Shown: positions 1 through 6,512, numbered from the stretch's first letter. The stretch is 27,284 nucleotides of DNA from Turicibacter sp. (GCA_030531025.1 JAUMTV010000031.1:1-27284), one strand, 5' to 3'. A program made the numbers and translations. The notes: a model not told the origin generated them from the letters alone.

Positions 1-107
1 CATTTCTTTGTGAAGTCACCATTGCCGGACATAGTTGTTGAATGGCATACATTTTCAATATACTTCAGTTCACGACCTGAGCAGTAGGGTTTGTTAAATG
101 GAATCAT
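1..107 (-). CDS. WecE-like sugar nucleotide aminotransferase, N-terminal fragment
   Basis: Only the first 35 codons are inside the window and the gene continues past the left edge. The peptide begins MIPFNKPYCSGRELKYIENV and continues to SGNGDFTKK. This matches the opening of DegT/DnrJ/EryC1-type PLP aminotransferases of the WecE/RffA group, which make dTDP-4-amino-4,6-dideoxygalactose for cell-surface polysaccharides. By hand count 41 of these 107 bases are G or C, visibly more than the genes beside it, hinting at a different origin. The ATG lies 18 bases after the stop of the preceding gene, and no GGAGG-like site precedes it, so expression from this start would be weak. Family assignment rests on the N-terminal motif alone. 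Confidence 0.72.
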   Translation of the reverse strand, partial: MIPFNKPYCSGRELKYIENVCHSTTMSGNGDFTKK

Positions 108-125
108 AATACTTTTAATTTAAAT

Positions 126-323
126 TTACTTATCTATATTTTTATCAAGTTTGCTAAGTATTAGTTGAGTACAGTAAACTAAAGTGAATATTGTACTTGC
201 AAACATTGATATGTATATTCCTATTTCTCCAAATATGCCCTGAAAAATCATACTTATTATAAATAGAGTTCCAAAAACTATAGCTACAGTAATCAGCAAT
301 GAATATAGTATTTTTTTATCCAA
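126..323 (-). CDS. small two-TM membrane protein (65 aa)
   Basis: Hypothetical protein with two predicted membrane helices (about residues 6-28 and 35-56) and a short charged C-terminal tail. The start is TTG at 321-323, chosen because AGGAGG lies 7 bases upstream and there is no in-frame ATG near it. A boundary-motif copy at 352-376 lies 29 bp upstream and overlaps the end of the 32-aa gene before it. No family recognised and no catalytic motif visible. Confidence 0.7.
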   Translation of the reverse strand: MDKKILYSLLITVAIVFGTLFIISMIFQGIFGEIGIYISMFASTIFTLVYCTQLILSKLDKNIDK

Positions 324-351
324 AATATATTCCTCCTTGATTAGTTTTTTA

Positions 352-376
352 TCTCTATTTTATAACAATAATTTAC
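352..376 (-). repeat. boundary motif copy
   Basis: Plus strand TCTCTATTTTATAACAAT followed by AATTTAC, a divergent copy of the recurrent palindrome. It ends within the stop region of the 32-aa gene and lies 29 bp upstream of the TTG start at 323. Confidence 0.45.
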
Positions 377-471
377 TTAAATATATATCTTATTAACTTA
401 ATTCCTAAATATCCAAATAGAATTATGATAAGAATAGATATTATTAGATTACTCCATGAAATACTTACCAT
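373..471 (-). CDS. very small single-TM protein (32 aa)
   Basis: ATG at 469-471, stop TAA at 373-375, encoding MVSISWSNLIISILIIILFG plus a short basic tail (KLIRYIFK). A GGGGG-type ribosome site lies 6-7 bases upstream of the ATG. The product would be one membrane helix (residues 8-24) with positive residues after it, so probably N-out/C-in. Small size makes function impossible to infer, but ribosome site, membrane-protein composition and fit between flanking genes argue that it is real. Confidence 0.6.
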   Translation of the reverse strand: MVSISWSNLIISILIIILFGYLGIKLIRYIFK

Positions 472-506
472 TTTGTTACCCCCATATTTGTTACTGTATA
501 TTATTT

Positions 507-824
507 TTATTTATTGTCTTGGTTAATACTTTCTATAAATGTATCCTTGAAACACATATTTCTAAATGAGAGTAATAATCCAAAAGTACATCCATATGTC
601 ATACTACTTGTTATATTAACAGGTATAATCATAAGTATTATAGCTACTAATATATAAGAGATTATTCTTAATTTTCTACTATTCTTATTCTCTTCATTTA
701 AATTGTTTATTTTATTTCTAATTGGTTCAAATAAGTTAAATCTGCAGTTTAGTTTATAAAATAAAAAATCAAATAATAGTATTGATAAAAATAATGATAT
801 CATATATTTTACAGAATCATACAT
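507..824 (-). CDS. small membrane protein (105 aa)
   Basis: Unrecognised protein with three hydrophobic stretches, about residues 7-23, 53-71 and 73-88, separated by an Asn/Lys-rich cytoplasm-like linker (residues 35-50). The ATG at 822-824 follows AAGGAGA by about 8 bases. It sits alone between genes on the same strand with its own ribosome site. No motif indicates function. Confidence 0.68.
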   Translation of the reverse strand: MYDSVKYMISLFLSILLFDFLFYKLNCRFNLFEPIRNKINNLNEENKNSRKLRIISYILVAIILMIIPVNITSSMTYGCTFGLLLSFRNMCFKDTFIESINQDNK

Positions 825-909
825 ACTTTACTCTCCTTAATAAATTAGATTTTTGATAATAAATTTAATAAAATTATTAAGTAATATATTGTTAAAGAAG
901 AACCAATTT

Positions 910-1203
910 TTAGTTCAATGTATCATTTTTATATTTATTAACTTCTTGTGCCAAAGTTACAACGCCACACACAGGACACTTTAACTTACGATAATTCCCT
1001 GCATGAAAAGATATAATTTGATGAAACTTTATTTTAAATCTATGCTTGCAGTTATTACAAACATATTCATGTGTATTTATATCAATATGAATGGCTAATA
1101 CTAATGAAATTATAACTGTAACAAATAAAATATTTTCCCCTAAATAAATGTAAACCAATATATTTCCTAATATCAAAGCAATGTATCTCCATAGATTTTT
1201 CAA
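910..1203 (-). CDS. two-TM protein with C-terminal zinc-ribbon (97 aa)
   Basis: I choose the TTG at 1201-1203 as start because GGAGAGGGG lies 7 bases upstream; an in-frame GTG at 1221 would place that ribosome site inside the gene. Residues 7-22 and 24-40 are membrane segments. A cytosolic domain follows with C49-x2-C52 and C76-x2-C79, a zinc-ribbon spacing like the small CXXC-20-CXXC membrane proteins. A second protein of this type, with the domains in reverse order, is at 23715-24005. Role unknown. Confidence 0.68.
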   Translation of the reverse strand: MKNLWRYIALILGNILVYIYLGENILFVTVIISLVLAIHIDINTHEYVCNNCKHRFKIKFHQIISFHAGNYRKLKCPVCGVVTLAQEVNKYKNDTLN

Positions 1204-1268
1204 TACAATTCCCCTCTCCACTCATTATATTAGATAGCGTATCTATTCTTATAGAAATTAAACGTAAG

Positions 1269-1292
1269 TTCACAATTTATTAAAATTTACTA
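1269..1292 (-). repeat. boundary motif copy
   Basis: Plus strand TTCACAATTTATTAAAATTT, 66 bp upstream of the TTG at 1203. Its left arm TTCACAAT matches the copy at 23620. Confidence 0.5.
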
Positions 1293-1372
1293 TAAATTAC
1301 ATTAACTTAATTGGAGAAAGAATACTTACTTCTGGAATAAGGTAAATAAATACAGTAAATAAAATTTTATTA

Positions 1373-1795
1373 TTAGTTAGAGTATCTGTTAGTATAGACT
1401 TTTTGCTTATATTTTGTTGAGATAACTTCTAAATATGAATCGATTATATTTTCATTCTTATCAACTTCTTCTACTAAATTCATTTCGAAGGTATCTCCTG
1501 TATTTACAGACTCAAAAACTTGCTTATTATGTAATACATATAATTGTTCATTGTAAATAACCTCAACTCTATATGAATCAGATTCTATGCTAACTCCTAC
1601 ACGTGGTACTTTAGGTCCTGAACCAGGAGAATAATACTTACCTTTAACAACTACCCTTACTGTGCTTTTTCGTATTGATTTTATTTTTAATTTTTTTACA
1701 ATATATTTATATATATATTTTAATCCTATTATAATTTAACAAATTATTCCAATTGCTACAACTATGACCCACAACATCTCAAAAATTATGTTCAT
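1373..1795 (-). pseudogene. membrane-anchored protein broken by an in-frame TAA (140 codons)
   Basis: Reading from ATG at 1793-1795, preceded by an AGAGGAT ribosome site, gives a membrane helix MNIIFEMLWVIVVAIGIIC, then TAA at 1736-1738. The same frame then stays open to a TAA at 1373-1375. The downstream part is ordinary protein sequence: a basic stretch (KKLKIKSIRKSTVRVVV) and a soluble domain containing YSPGSGPKVPRVGV and EVISTKYKQKVYTNRYSN. The open frame, uniform codon use and helix-then-basic pattern across the stop argue for one gene with a nonsense mutation. Family not recognised. No good internal start for the C-terminal part was seen. Confidence 0.65.
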
Positions 1796-1855
1796 TTCAA
1801 TTATCCTCTATTTTAAATAATGTCCATATAATTACTGATTTCTCTTAAAAAATTC

Positions 1856-2014
1856 TTATTTATCATTTAAGTATTTTTTTAAAGCACATATTAATAAATA
1901 CATAATATATATAAGCAATAACTTAATAGCAAAATTAATAGCTAAATTAAAAAAAACTAAAATCATGCTAAAATCAAAGTTCATACCTGAAGTTACTTCT
2001 TGTGCAATTTCCAT
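1856..2014 (-). CDS. small membrane protein (52 aa)
   Basis: ATG at 2012-2014 behind GGAG (8-base spacing), stop TAA at 1856. The protein starts MEIAQEVTSGMNFDFSMILV, has one long or two short hydrophobic stretches (about residues 15-45) and ends KKYLNDK. Its 5' end overlaps the 3' end of the broken gene at 1993-2307 by 22 bases, in another frame. Size and composition resemble its small-membrane-protein neighbours. Function unknown. Confidence 0.58.
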   Translation of the reverse strand: MEIAQEVTSGMNFDFSMILVFFNLAINFAIKLLLIYIMYLLICALKKYLNDK

Positions 2015-2307
2015 AAAATATTCTCCTTCAACATTTTCTTATTTCCCATTATATTAATATTGTTCATTATTTTTTTCGTAATAATTTCTATAATATTATT
2101 TCTAAAGCACGTATCTATTATAGCTCCTAGAAATCCTAAAATTAAACCGCATATAATACTACTAACGCCTAAGCTAACCTTCAAAAAAGCAGTTATTAAG
2201 ATTGCCAAGGCATAACCTGCAAAGCTTAAAATACGTCTATTTGTATTACTTAAATTACCTAAATCTCTTTACATTGGATCAAATACACCACATATATGGC
2301 AATACAT
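1993..2307 (-). pseudogene. zinc-finger/membrane protein interrupted by an early TAA
   Basis: From ATG at 2305-2307 the frame reads MYCHICGVFDPM, then TAA at 2269-2271, then continues open as RDLGNLSNTNRRILSFAGYA, two hydrophobic stretches (ILITAF, then GLILGFLGAIID) and a basic Asn/Lys-rich tail. The first 12 residues carry a C-x2-C pair like many short zinc-ribbon membrane proteins, so I read this as one gene with a nonsense codon at position 13. The ATG lies only 8 bases after the upstream stop and lacks a good ribosome site. The downstream part could be a shorter gene starting at TTG 2208, but that start has no ribosome site either. Confidence 0.5.
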
Positions 2308-2315
2308 CAATTTGT

Positions 2316-2570
2316 TTAAATATTTAATCCGAAAAATACTTCAAGAATAATAGAAGCTGCTATTATTACAGCAGTACTATAATATACGATTGATGCAACT
2401 TTATTTTTATCTGATGATTTATCTTTTAGTATCATTGATATCCAAAATAAAATAAGTATAATTCCATCAAACATAAGTTTTAATTCATGTAAGTATAGTG
2501 CATTAATAGTACCTATAATTAATATAGCTAATAATAAATATCTAAATATGTTCCAAATCTTTTTCCACAC
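2316..2570 (-). CDS. small membrane protein (84 aa)
   Basis: GTG start at 2568-2570 behind AGGAGG (9-base spacing). Three hydrophobic segments at about residues 10-25, 32-48 and 61-80, with a charged loop KDKSSDKNK between the second and third. A boundary-motif copy is 44 bp upstream. Unrecognised family. Confidence 0.68.
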   Translation of the reverse strand: MWKKIWNIFRYLLLAILIIGTINALYLHELKLMFDGIILILFWISMILKDKSSDKNKVASIVYYSTAVIIAASIILEVFFGLNI

Positions 2571-2613
2571 TAGTTAATTCCTCCTCAATATCCCTATATT
2601 TATATAACTATTA

Positions 2614-2638
2614 TTTCGCATTCTATTAAAAATTTTAA
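2614..2638 (-). repeat. boundary motif copy
   Basis: Plus strand TTTCGCATTCTATTAAAAAT then TTTAA. Strong left arm TTTCGCATT, degenerate right arm. It lies 44 bp upstream of the GTG at 2570. Confidence 0.55.
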
Positions 2639-2673
2639 GATTACAGTCTGTATTTTTAAACCTGTTTTAAGTA

Positions 2674-3348
2674 TTACTTACTCCATGCGTCTTTAAATAA
2701 AATAATGAAAAATAAAATATTAGCTATCCTATATAGCCACCTGCTTATCTTAAGAGTTTTTTTACTTATATCATACTTTAATAAATAATTTACAATACTA
2801 GGTATAATAAACTTATATAAAATAAATACTGGCAGTGCTATGTACATAATAATAGCGATCCAAAAGTTATAAAATAAAGTATCGAATAAAAATTTAGTTC
2901 TAATTTCAGTAGGAAACCCAAGTATATATATAATCCAAAATAGATAAATAATCGTAGACACACATGATTCTACTAGGTAACAATACTTGTCATATCTTAT
3001 AATATATTTTAGATAATAGTCTTTGTATAAAGATGTAGATAGATTATCTAGAATATCTTCTTTAGACAAAAATTTCGAATTATCACTGTACATATAAACC
3101 TTAACTAAGTACATAACAATCTTTTCAGTATTATTACATTGATTTGATAAATCAATCTTATGAGTTTTTTTAGAAATCTTATCTATCCTAAATGCTTTTT
3201 CTTCTAGTATTTCACTAAGCTTATCTTCTAGTATAAGCCTTAAATCATCATTTTTACCAATTTCTATTTCTATAAAAAAGTTATTTTCATGGTAAAGTAT
3301 ATCATCATAATCATTTTCAACTACTATTCCTACAGTCTTTTTATCCAT
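2674..3348 (-). CDS. membrane protein with N-terminal soluble domain (224 aa)
   Basis: Residues 1-120 are a charged soluble domain of alternating acidic and hydrophobic residues. Three or four membrane helices follow: about 128-146, 155-178, perhaps 180-195, and 205-221. The ATG at 3346-3348 follows a G-rich site with short spacing. Its first eight bases overlap the stop of a 49-codon ORF, so the two could be translationally coupled. I recognise no family. Confidence 0.68.
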   Translation of the reverse strand: MDKKTVGIVVENDYDDILYHENNFFIEIEIGKNDDLRLILEDKLSEILEEKAFRIDKISKKTHKIDLSNQCNNTEKIVMYLVKVYMYSDNSKFLSKEDILDNLSTSLYKDYYLKYIIRYDKYCYLVESCVSTIIYLFWIIYILGFPTEIRTKFLFDTLFYNFWIAIIMYIALPVFILYKFIIPSIVNYLLKYDISKKTLKISRWLYRIANILFFIILFKDAWSK

Positions 3349-3490
3349 AAGCCCCCCTATAAAAGCTAGTTTTATCTTTATGTCCTTGACATTTGTTGAA
3401 ACAAATCAATCTATTTCCTATGCTATTCCCAATTAAATATCTTGATCTAATTATAGATATCCCTATAGTATATAATGATGAGATATCCAT
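3341..3490 (-). CDS. possible 49-aa upstream ORF coupled to the next gene
   Basis: ATG at 3488-3490 to TAA at 3341-3343, encoding MDISSLYTIGISIIRSRYLI and a Cys-containing C-terminal part. The stop overlaps the start of the 224-aa gene in the sequence ATGGATAA. A boundary-motif/-10 copy lies 34 bp upstream of this ATG, the distance seen at other genes here, and a weak AGAGAG precedes it. It may be a translated leader, a small gene or chance; the protein has no membrane helix or recognisable motif. Confidence 0.3.
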   Translation of the reverse strand: MDISSLYTIGISIIRSRYLIGNSIGNRLICFNKCQGHKDKTSFYRGAYG

Positions 3491-3523
3491 AATTTTTTTC
3501 TCTCTAAATTTATTTAGTCTTTA

Positions 3524-3547
3524 CTTCACGTTATATAATAATTATTT
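3524..3547 (-). repeat. boundary motif copy
   Basis: Plus strand TTCACGTTATATAATAATTA. On the minus strand it reads TTATTATATAACGTGAAG, a -10-like hexamer followed by the conserved GTGAA. It is 34 bp upstream of the 49-codon ORF. Confidence 0.5.
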
Positions 3548-3580
3548 ATCTAATCTACTCGATAGATTAGAATTTATTAG

Positions 3581-3811
3581 TTATTTTTTTATTATTTTAT
3601 AACTAAATAAAGTTAATAGTAATGTTATTGATGTTATGACAACTATATTAACAATTCCCGTATTTATAGACATAACCACTCCATTTGTGAAAAGTAACCC
3701 CGTAATTGCTGAGCTTGATGGATTAATTATAATATATGACAGTAAACATACAATCATTGAAATTATTATTGACATAATTATATGTTTCTTAAAGTTCCAA
3801 TTATTTAACAT
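3581..3811 (-). CDS. small two-TM membrane protein (76 aa)
   Basis: ATG at 3809-3811, chosen because TGGAGGGG precedes it by 6 bases. The frame stays open upstream to 3913, but that extension would contain the promoter-like motif at 3862-3886. Helices at about residues 11-29 and 50-72, joined by a Ser/Gly/Asn loop (NPSSSAITG), and a KIIKK tail. No family recognised. Confidence 0.66.
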   Translation of the reverse strand: MLNNWNFKKHIIMSIIISMIVCLLSYIIINPSSSAITGLLFTNGVVMSINTGIVNIVVITSITLLLTLFSYKIIKK

Positions 3812-3861
3812 ATTTTTCCCCTCCAAATAATTTTTAAATATATATCTAAAAATACATTTAT

Positions 3862-3886
3862 TTCGCATTATATAAAAACTGTAAAA
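3862..3886 (-). repeat. boundary motif copy
   Basis: Plus strand TTCGCATTATATAAAAACTG then TAAAA. Minus strand contains TATATAATGCGAAATAAA, one of the clearest copies of the -10-plus-GCGAAATAAA half. It is 51 bp upstream of the ATG at 3811. Confidence 0.6.
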
Positions 3887-3909
3887 TTCTATTTCCAGTT
3901 CCTTTAATT

Positions 3910-4302
3910 TCACCCTTTATTAGATTTAGCGTGACTTAAAGCTTTATCAATTATTACAGCAATTATAATCCCTATAGTATAGCTTATTAAATCCATCCAC
4001 AAAAAGCCATGTCCAAGTACTAGACCTCCAATAGTAGTTTTACGTATACTGTTTATCCAATTAGATTGATATAGCTGACTTATCTCTATACCAAAAGAAA
4101 AAATAAGTGCTATATTAAAACTTTTTAATAATGATAACTTGGGAAGTAAAAACCTAAAACCAAAGTAAACCATCATAGCCCAAAACATATCTCCTATAAA
4201 TGGGGCAATATTCTTAGGGAATATAAACATAAATTTCCTCGATAGCAGGCCCATCAGCATAACTAGACTAGTAATTATAAAATATAGAATTCTTTTTGTC
4301 AT
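3910..4302 (-). CDS. DUF2809 family membrane protein (130 aa)
   Basis: Matches the DUF2809 family by its signature segment: FGIEISQLYQSNWINSIRKT followed by LVLGHGFLWMDLISYTIGI. Four membrane helices at about residues 4-22, 33-54, 62-78 and 97-119, and full length for the family. Function is not established for the family. ATG follows AGGGAG by about 10 bases. Its 3' end sits about 100 bp before the next start, with a motif copy between, so it probably has its own transcript. Confidence 0.82.
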   Translation of the reverse strand: MTKRILYFIITSLVMLMGLLSRKFMFIFPKNIAPFIGDMFWAMMVYFGFRFLLPKLSLLKSFNIALIFSFGIEISQLYQSNWINSIRKTTIGGLVLGHGFLWMDLISYTIGIIIAVIIDKALSHAKSNKG

Positions 4303-4328
4303 AGTAATTTATTCTCCCTATTTTTTAT

Positions 4329-4352
4329 TTCTCAATTTATTAAAATTGTTCA
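4329..4352 (-). repeat. boundary motif copy
   Basis: Plus strand TTCTCAATTTATTAAAATTG then TTCA. It is 27 bp upstream of the DUF2809 start. The core is ATTTATTAAAATT, like the copies that precede terminators further right. Confidence 0.55.
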
Positions 4353-4404
4353 TCTGATCTACTCAGTAAATTAGTACTTATAATACTCCCATTTTTATAT
4401 TAAT

Positions 4405-4650
4405 TTAACTTTTTATTCTTTTACAAAAAATATATATAAGGCATACTTCAAGTACTAAATTTAAAAACATAACATAATTAGCAAATACTACGTTTGAGCT
4501 ATCTTTTTCAAATAGCCGATATTGCCAATTGATCCTTAGAAATTCATTTATATATTCAACCAATAATCTAGATGTTATAAAAGCAATAATTACAGCAAAT
4601 ATACTTATTACTACCCATTTAATACTAATTTTTATATTTTTTTCACCCAT
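4405..4650 (-). CDS. small two-TM membrane protein (81 aa)
   Basis: ATG at 4648-4650 behind GAAGGGG. N-terminal lysine-rich MGEKNIKISIK, helices at about 11-31 and 58-77 joined by an extracytoplasmic-type loop containing NWQYRLFEKDSS. A close boundary-motif copy begins 22 bp upstream. Function unknown. Confidence 0.68.
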   Translation of the reverse strand: MGEKNIKISIKWVVISIFAVIIAFITSRLLVEYINEFLRINWQYRLFEKDSSNVVFANYVMFLNLVLEVCLIYIFCKRIKS

Positions 4651-4671
4651 TTATTTTATCCCCTTCTTTAT

Positions 4672-4696
4672 TTCTCATTATATAACTATTACGTAA
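4672..4696 (-). repeat. boundary motif copy
   Basis: Plus strand TTCTCATTATATAACTATTA then CGTAA, followed directly by TTTAATAAAATTGTTCAC, which resembles the right half of the copy at 4329. This boundary may hold a site and a half. Confidence 0.6.
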
Positions 4697-4724
4697 TTTA
4701 ATAAAATTGTTCACTAAAACTACT

Positions 4725-4928
4725 CTATAATTTGGAATTTTTATCCCTAATTGCCTGTGTAAGTTTTTTTATATTATTGTTAATACAAAGTAATACAATC
4801 ACAAGAATAAATCCAATTCCCCCAAAAGAACCATTATTATTACAATTTTGACTAAGTACATCTATACCGCTGCTCACATTATCTATTGAATTTGATATGT
4901 ATTCTAACTGTTGCTCTATACCGTCCAC
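4725..4928 (-). CDS. small protein with N-terminal coiled-coil-like region and one TM (67 aa)
   Basis: GTG at 4926-4928 is chosen because AGGAGG lies 6 bases upstream; an ATG at 4943 would bury that site. Residues 1-28 (GIEQQLEYISNSIDNVSSG) form a polar amphipathic segment. A Cys/Asn/Gly-rich link NCNNNGSFGG follows, then a helix at about 37-50 and a basic tail. It looks like a small membrane-attached assembly or accessory protein, but no family is recognised. Confidence 0.62.
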   Translation of the reverse strand: MDGIEQQLEYISNSIDNVSSGIDVLSQNCNNNGSFGGIGFILVIVLLCINNNIKKLTQAIRDKNSKL

Positions 4929-5045
4929 ATTATCCCTCCTCATTTTATATATTAAATTTCAACATTGCTGTATAATAAAAGTTGTAACTTCCATATTAAA
5001 AACTAAAATTCCTGTTTATCTATATTCTATCAAAAGTATCTTTAT

Positions 5046-5069
5046 TTCGTACTTTATGACTATTGTGAA
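5046..5069 (-). repeat. boundary motif copy
   Basis: Plus strand TTCGTACTTTATGACTATTG then TGAA: both arms strong (TTCG and TGAA ends). It lies 5 bp after the stop of the 87-aa gene and about 115 bp before the next start, so it is a post-gene copy. Confidence 0.58.
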
Positions 5070-5074
5070 TTAAT

Positions 5075-5338
5075 TTAATTATCTGATTTAGTTTTTTTCT
5101 TAATAAATATTTCTAAAATCGTAAATAAAATAATTATAGGTATAATAAATCTTCCTGAAAGTATTTTAAATAGTACTAATATACCTATAATTACATAAGA
5201 TAAAGCAATACCAAGATCTATGCATGTCTCAATTTTATCGTACTCATTTGCTTTAGTTTTATGGTATTCTTTAATTGTAAAAAAGCTTAATCCAATCCCC
5301 AAAAATATTAATATTGTGCTAAACATTGAATTAAGCAT
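5075..5338 (-). CDS. small membrane protein (87 aa)
   Basis: ATG at 5336-5338 preceded by GGTGG. Three helices at about residues 4-21, 43-60 and 66-79; a charged loop (KEYHKTKANEYDKIE) between the first two and a KKKTKSDN tail suggest a cytoplasmic C-terminus. Motif copies lie at both ends (5360-5383 upstream, 5046-5069 just after the stop), making this one of the clearest bracketed gene units. Family unknown. Confidence 0.68.
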   Translation of the reverse strand: MLNSMFSTILIFLGIGLSFFTIKEYHKTKANEYDKIETCIDLGIALSYVIIGILVLFKILSGRFIIPIIILFTILEIFIKKKTKSDN

Positions 5339-5359
5339 ATTCTCACCACCATTCTTAAT

Positions 5360-5383
5360 TTCGCAATATATTAATTTTGTAAA
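5360..5383 (-). repeat. boundary motif copy
   Basis: Plus strand TTCGCAATATATTAATTTTG then TAAA. It is 22 bp upstream of the ATG at 5338 and 11 bp after the stop of the next upstream gene. Confidence 0.6.
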
Positions 5384-5393
5384 CTTAATTCTT

Positions 5394-5906
5394 TTAAGTA
5401 TTTTTACATATAAATTCTACTAACTCTTTAGATTCTATAATATAAGATTTCTGCATAACTTCATCCATATTAAAACTATCATCATCTCTAAGTTTATTTA
5501 TCTCTAAAAAAACATAGACACTATCTTTATCTATAGGAGTTAAAGTTATACCCCTTTTAAATTCAAAGCTAATATCCCCATTTTTTTCTTCTTCTTTTCC
5601 ATCGAGTAGAATAGTCATACTTCCTAAGGTATTAGATGGAGAATCGTTTATAGTTGCTTTTTTCAATTTTGAGTTAGTAAGTATATTACTTAAGGAGTCA
5701 ATTTCACTACTTGTTAATTTATAATTATAATCATGAATATTTTCATCTTTTTTTACTCTCCAAATTGAAACAATATTATCTTTGGAAAATACAAAAACAT
5801 CTTTTAAAACACTATATTCTTTTATTTTAGAACCACTAAATATAATTAAAATAAAAACAACTACTGAAACTATACCTAAAATTGCTTTATTTTTGAATAT
5901 TTTCAA
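5394..5906 (-). CDS. membrane-anchored extracytoplasmic protein (170 aa)
   Basis: One N-terminal helix (about residues 8-25) followed by about 145 soluble residues, so the bulk should lie outside the membrane. The start is uncertain. ATG at 5912 has AGAGG only about one base away, whereas TTG at 5904-5906 has it at 7 bases, so I prefer TTG; the protein then starts MKIFKNKAILGIV. The soluble part contains LTSSEIDSLSNILTNSKLKK and an acidic C-terminal region. I recognise no family. Confidence 0.66.
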   Translation of the reverse strand: MKIFKNKAILGIVSVVVFILIIFSGSKIKEYSVLKDVFVFSKDNIVSIWRVKKDENIHDYNYKLTSSEIDSLSNILTNSKLKKATINDSPSNTLGSMTILLDGKEEEKNGDISFEFKRGITLTPIDKDSVYVFLEINKLRDDDSFNMDEVMQKSYIIESKELVEFICKNT

Positions 5907-5956
5907 GTCCATACCTCTCTCTACAAATTTATATATTATATCAAAAATCTATTTAT

Positions 5957-5981
5957 TTCGCGTTATATAACTATTATGTAA
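5957..5981 (-). repeat. boundary motif copy
   Basis: Plus strand TTCGCGTTATATAACTATTA then TGTAA. Minus strand begins TTACATAATAGTTATATAAC, then GCGAAATAAA. This is the copy that looks most like a two-armed dif-type site. It is about 50 bp upstream of the gene at 5906. Confidence 0.62.
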
Positions 5982-6069
5982 TTTATCATTAATATTATAT
6001 GAATAATTTTTATCCTTGTTTTTGTTCTTCTATATAAGATTTTTATTTACTTCATTAAATTGTATATAA

Positions 6070-6453
6070 TCACTCATCTAAAACTTCTAATATGGTTGAG
6101 TAAAGAAACCTTTTACCTAAAAAACCTTCACCAAAACCTTCTTCAGTTCTTATTTTTACTTTGCTTCCTACTTCTACATTATATTTTTTTAATGTTTTAT
6201 TCTCATCAGATCCTTCACTTACTTCTCTTTTATCTACTCTTTCATTTCTTTCACTATCTTTATACTCTATTTCCAAATGCCATTTATTTACTTTAAACTC
6301 CTTTTCTCTTACAATTCCTGTTGTTTCATAATCAGCAGAGTAAAAAGTTTCTTGCGTAATTGTATAATACAAAGAAAATATTGTAAGTGATAGTAAAAAA
6401 ATAATAATTATACCTATGATAAATTTTATTCTATTGTTTATATATTTTTCCAA
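6070..6453 (-). CDS. membrane-anchored small extracytoplasmic protein (127 aa)
   Basis: TTG start at 6451-6453 behind GGGAG (7-base spacing). One N-terminal helix (about residues 10-32), then a charged beta-rich domain: TTGIVREKEFKVNKWHLEIE, then a core ending VGSKVKIRTEEGFGEGFLG. The pattern resembles small OB- or SH3-like extracytoplasmic domains in which a modified backbone interval (VEVGSKVKI) marks a strand pair. That fold is inference. No enzyme motif seen. Confidence 0.65.
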   Translation of the reverse strand: MEKYINNRIKFIIGIIIIFLLSLTIFSLYYTITQETFYSADYETTGIVREKEFKVNKWHLEIEYKDSERNERVDKREVSEGSDENKTLKKYNVEVGSKVKIRTEEGFGEGFLGKRFLYSTILEVLDE

Positions 6454-6482
6454 TACAGTTCTCCCTTATAAACTTTTCTTCA

Positions 6483-6507
6483 TCCTCAATTTATTAATAT
6501 TATCTAC
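6483..6507 (-). repeat. boundary motif copy (degenerate)
   Basis: Plus strand TCCTCAATTTATTAATATTA then TCTAC. It lies 30 bp upstream of the TTG at 6453 and just after the stop of the next gene. Confidence 0.4.
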
Positions 6508-6512
6508 AAAAA

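Noticed and set aside
1082..1273. 63-codon minus-strand open frame over the zinc-ribbon gene
   Set aside because: Out-of-frame overlap with 910-1203, which has the ribosome site, membrane helices and Cys pairs.
1736..2271. Possible stop-codon recoding at the two in-frame TAA codons
   Set aside because: TAA is not a selenocysteine or pyrrolysine codon and no recoding structure was seen; nonsense mutation is simpler.
3393..3602. 69-codon plus-strand open frame
   Set aside because: No ribosome site, and it runs opposite to the coupled minus-strand ORFs and across the motif copy at 3524. Similar hydrophobic plus-strand frames elsewhere (2000-2215, 3636-3830, 5220-5423, 6060-6296, 21907-22212) are antisense shadows.
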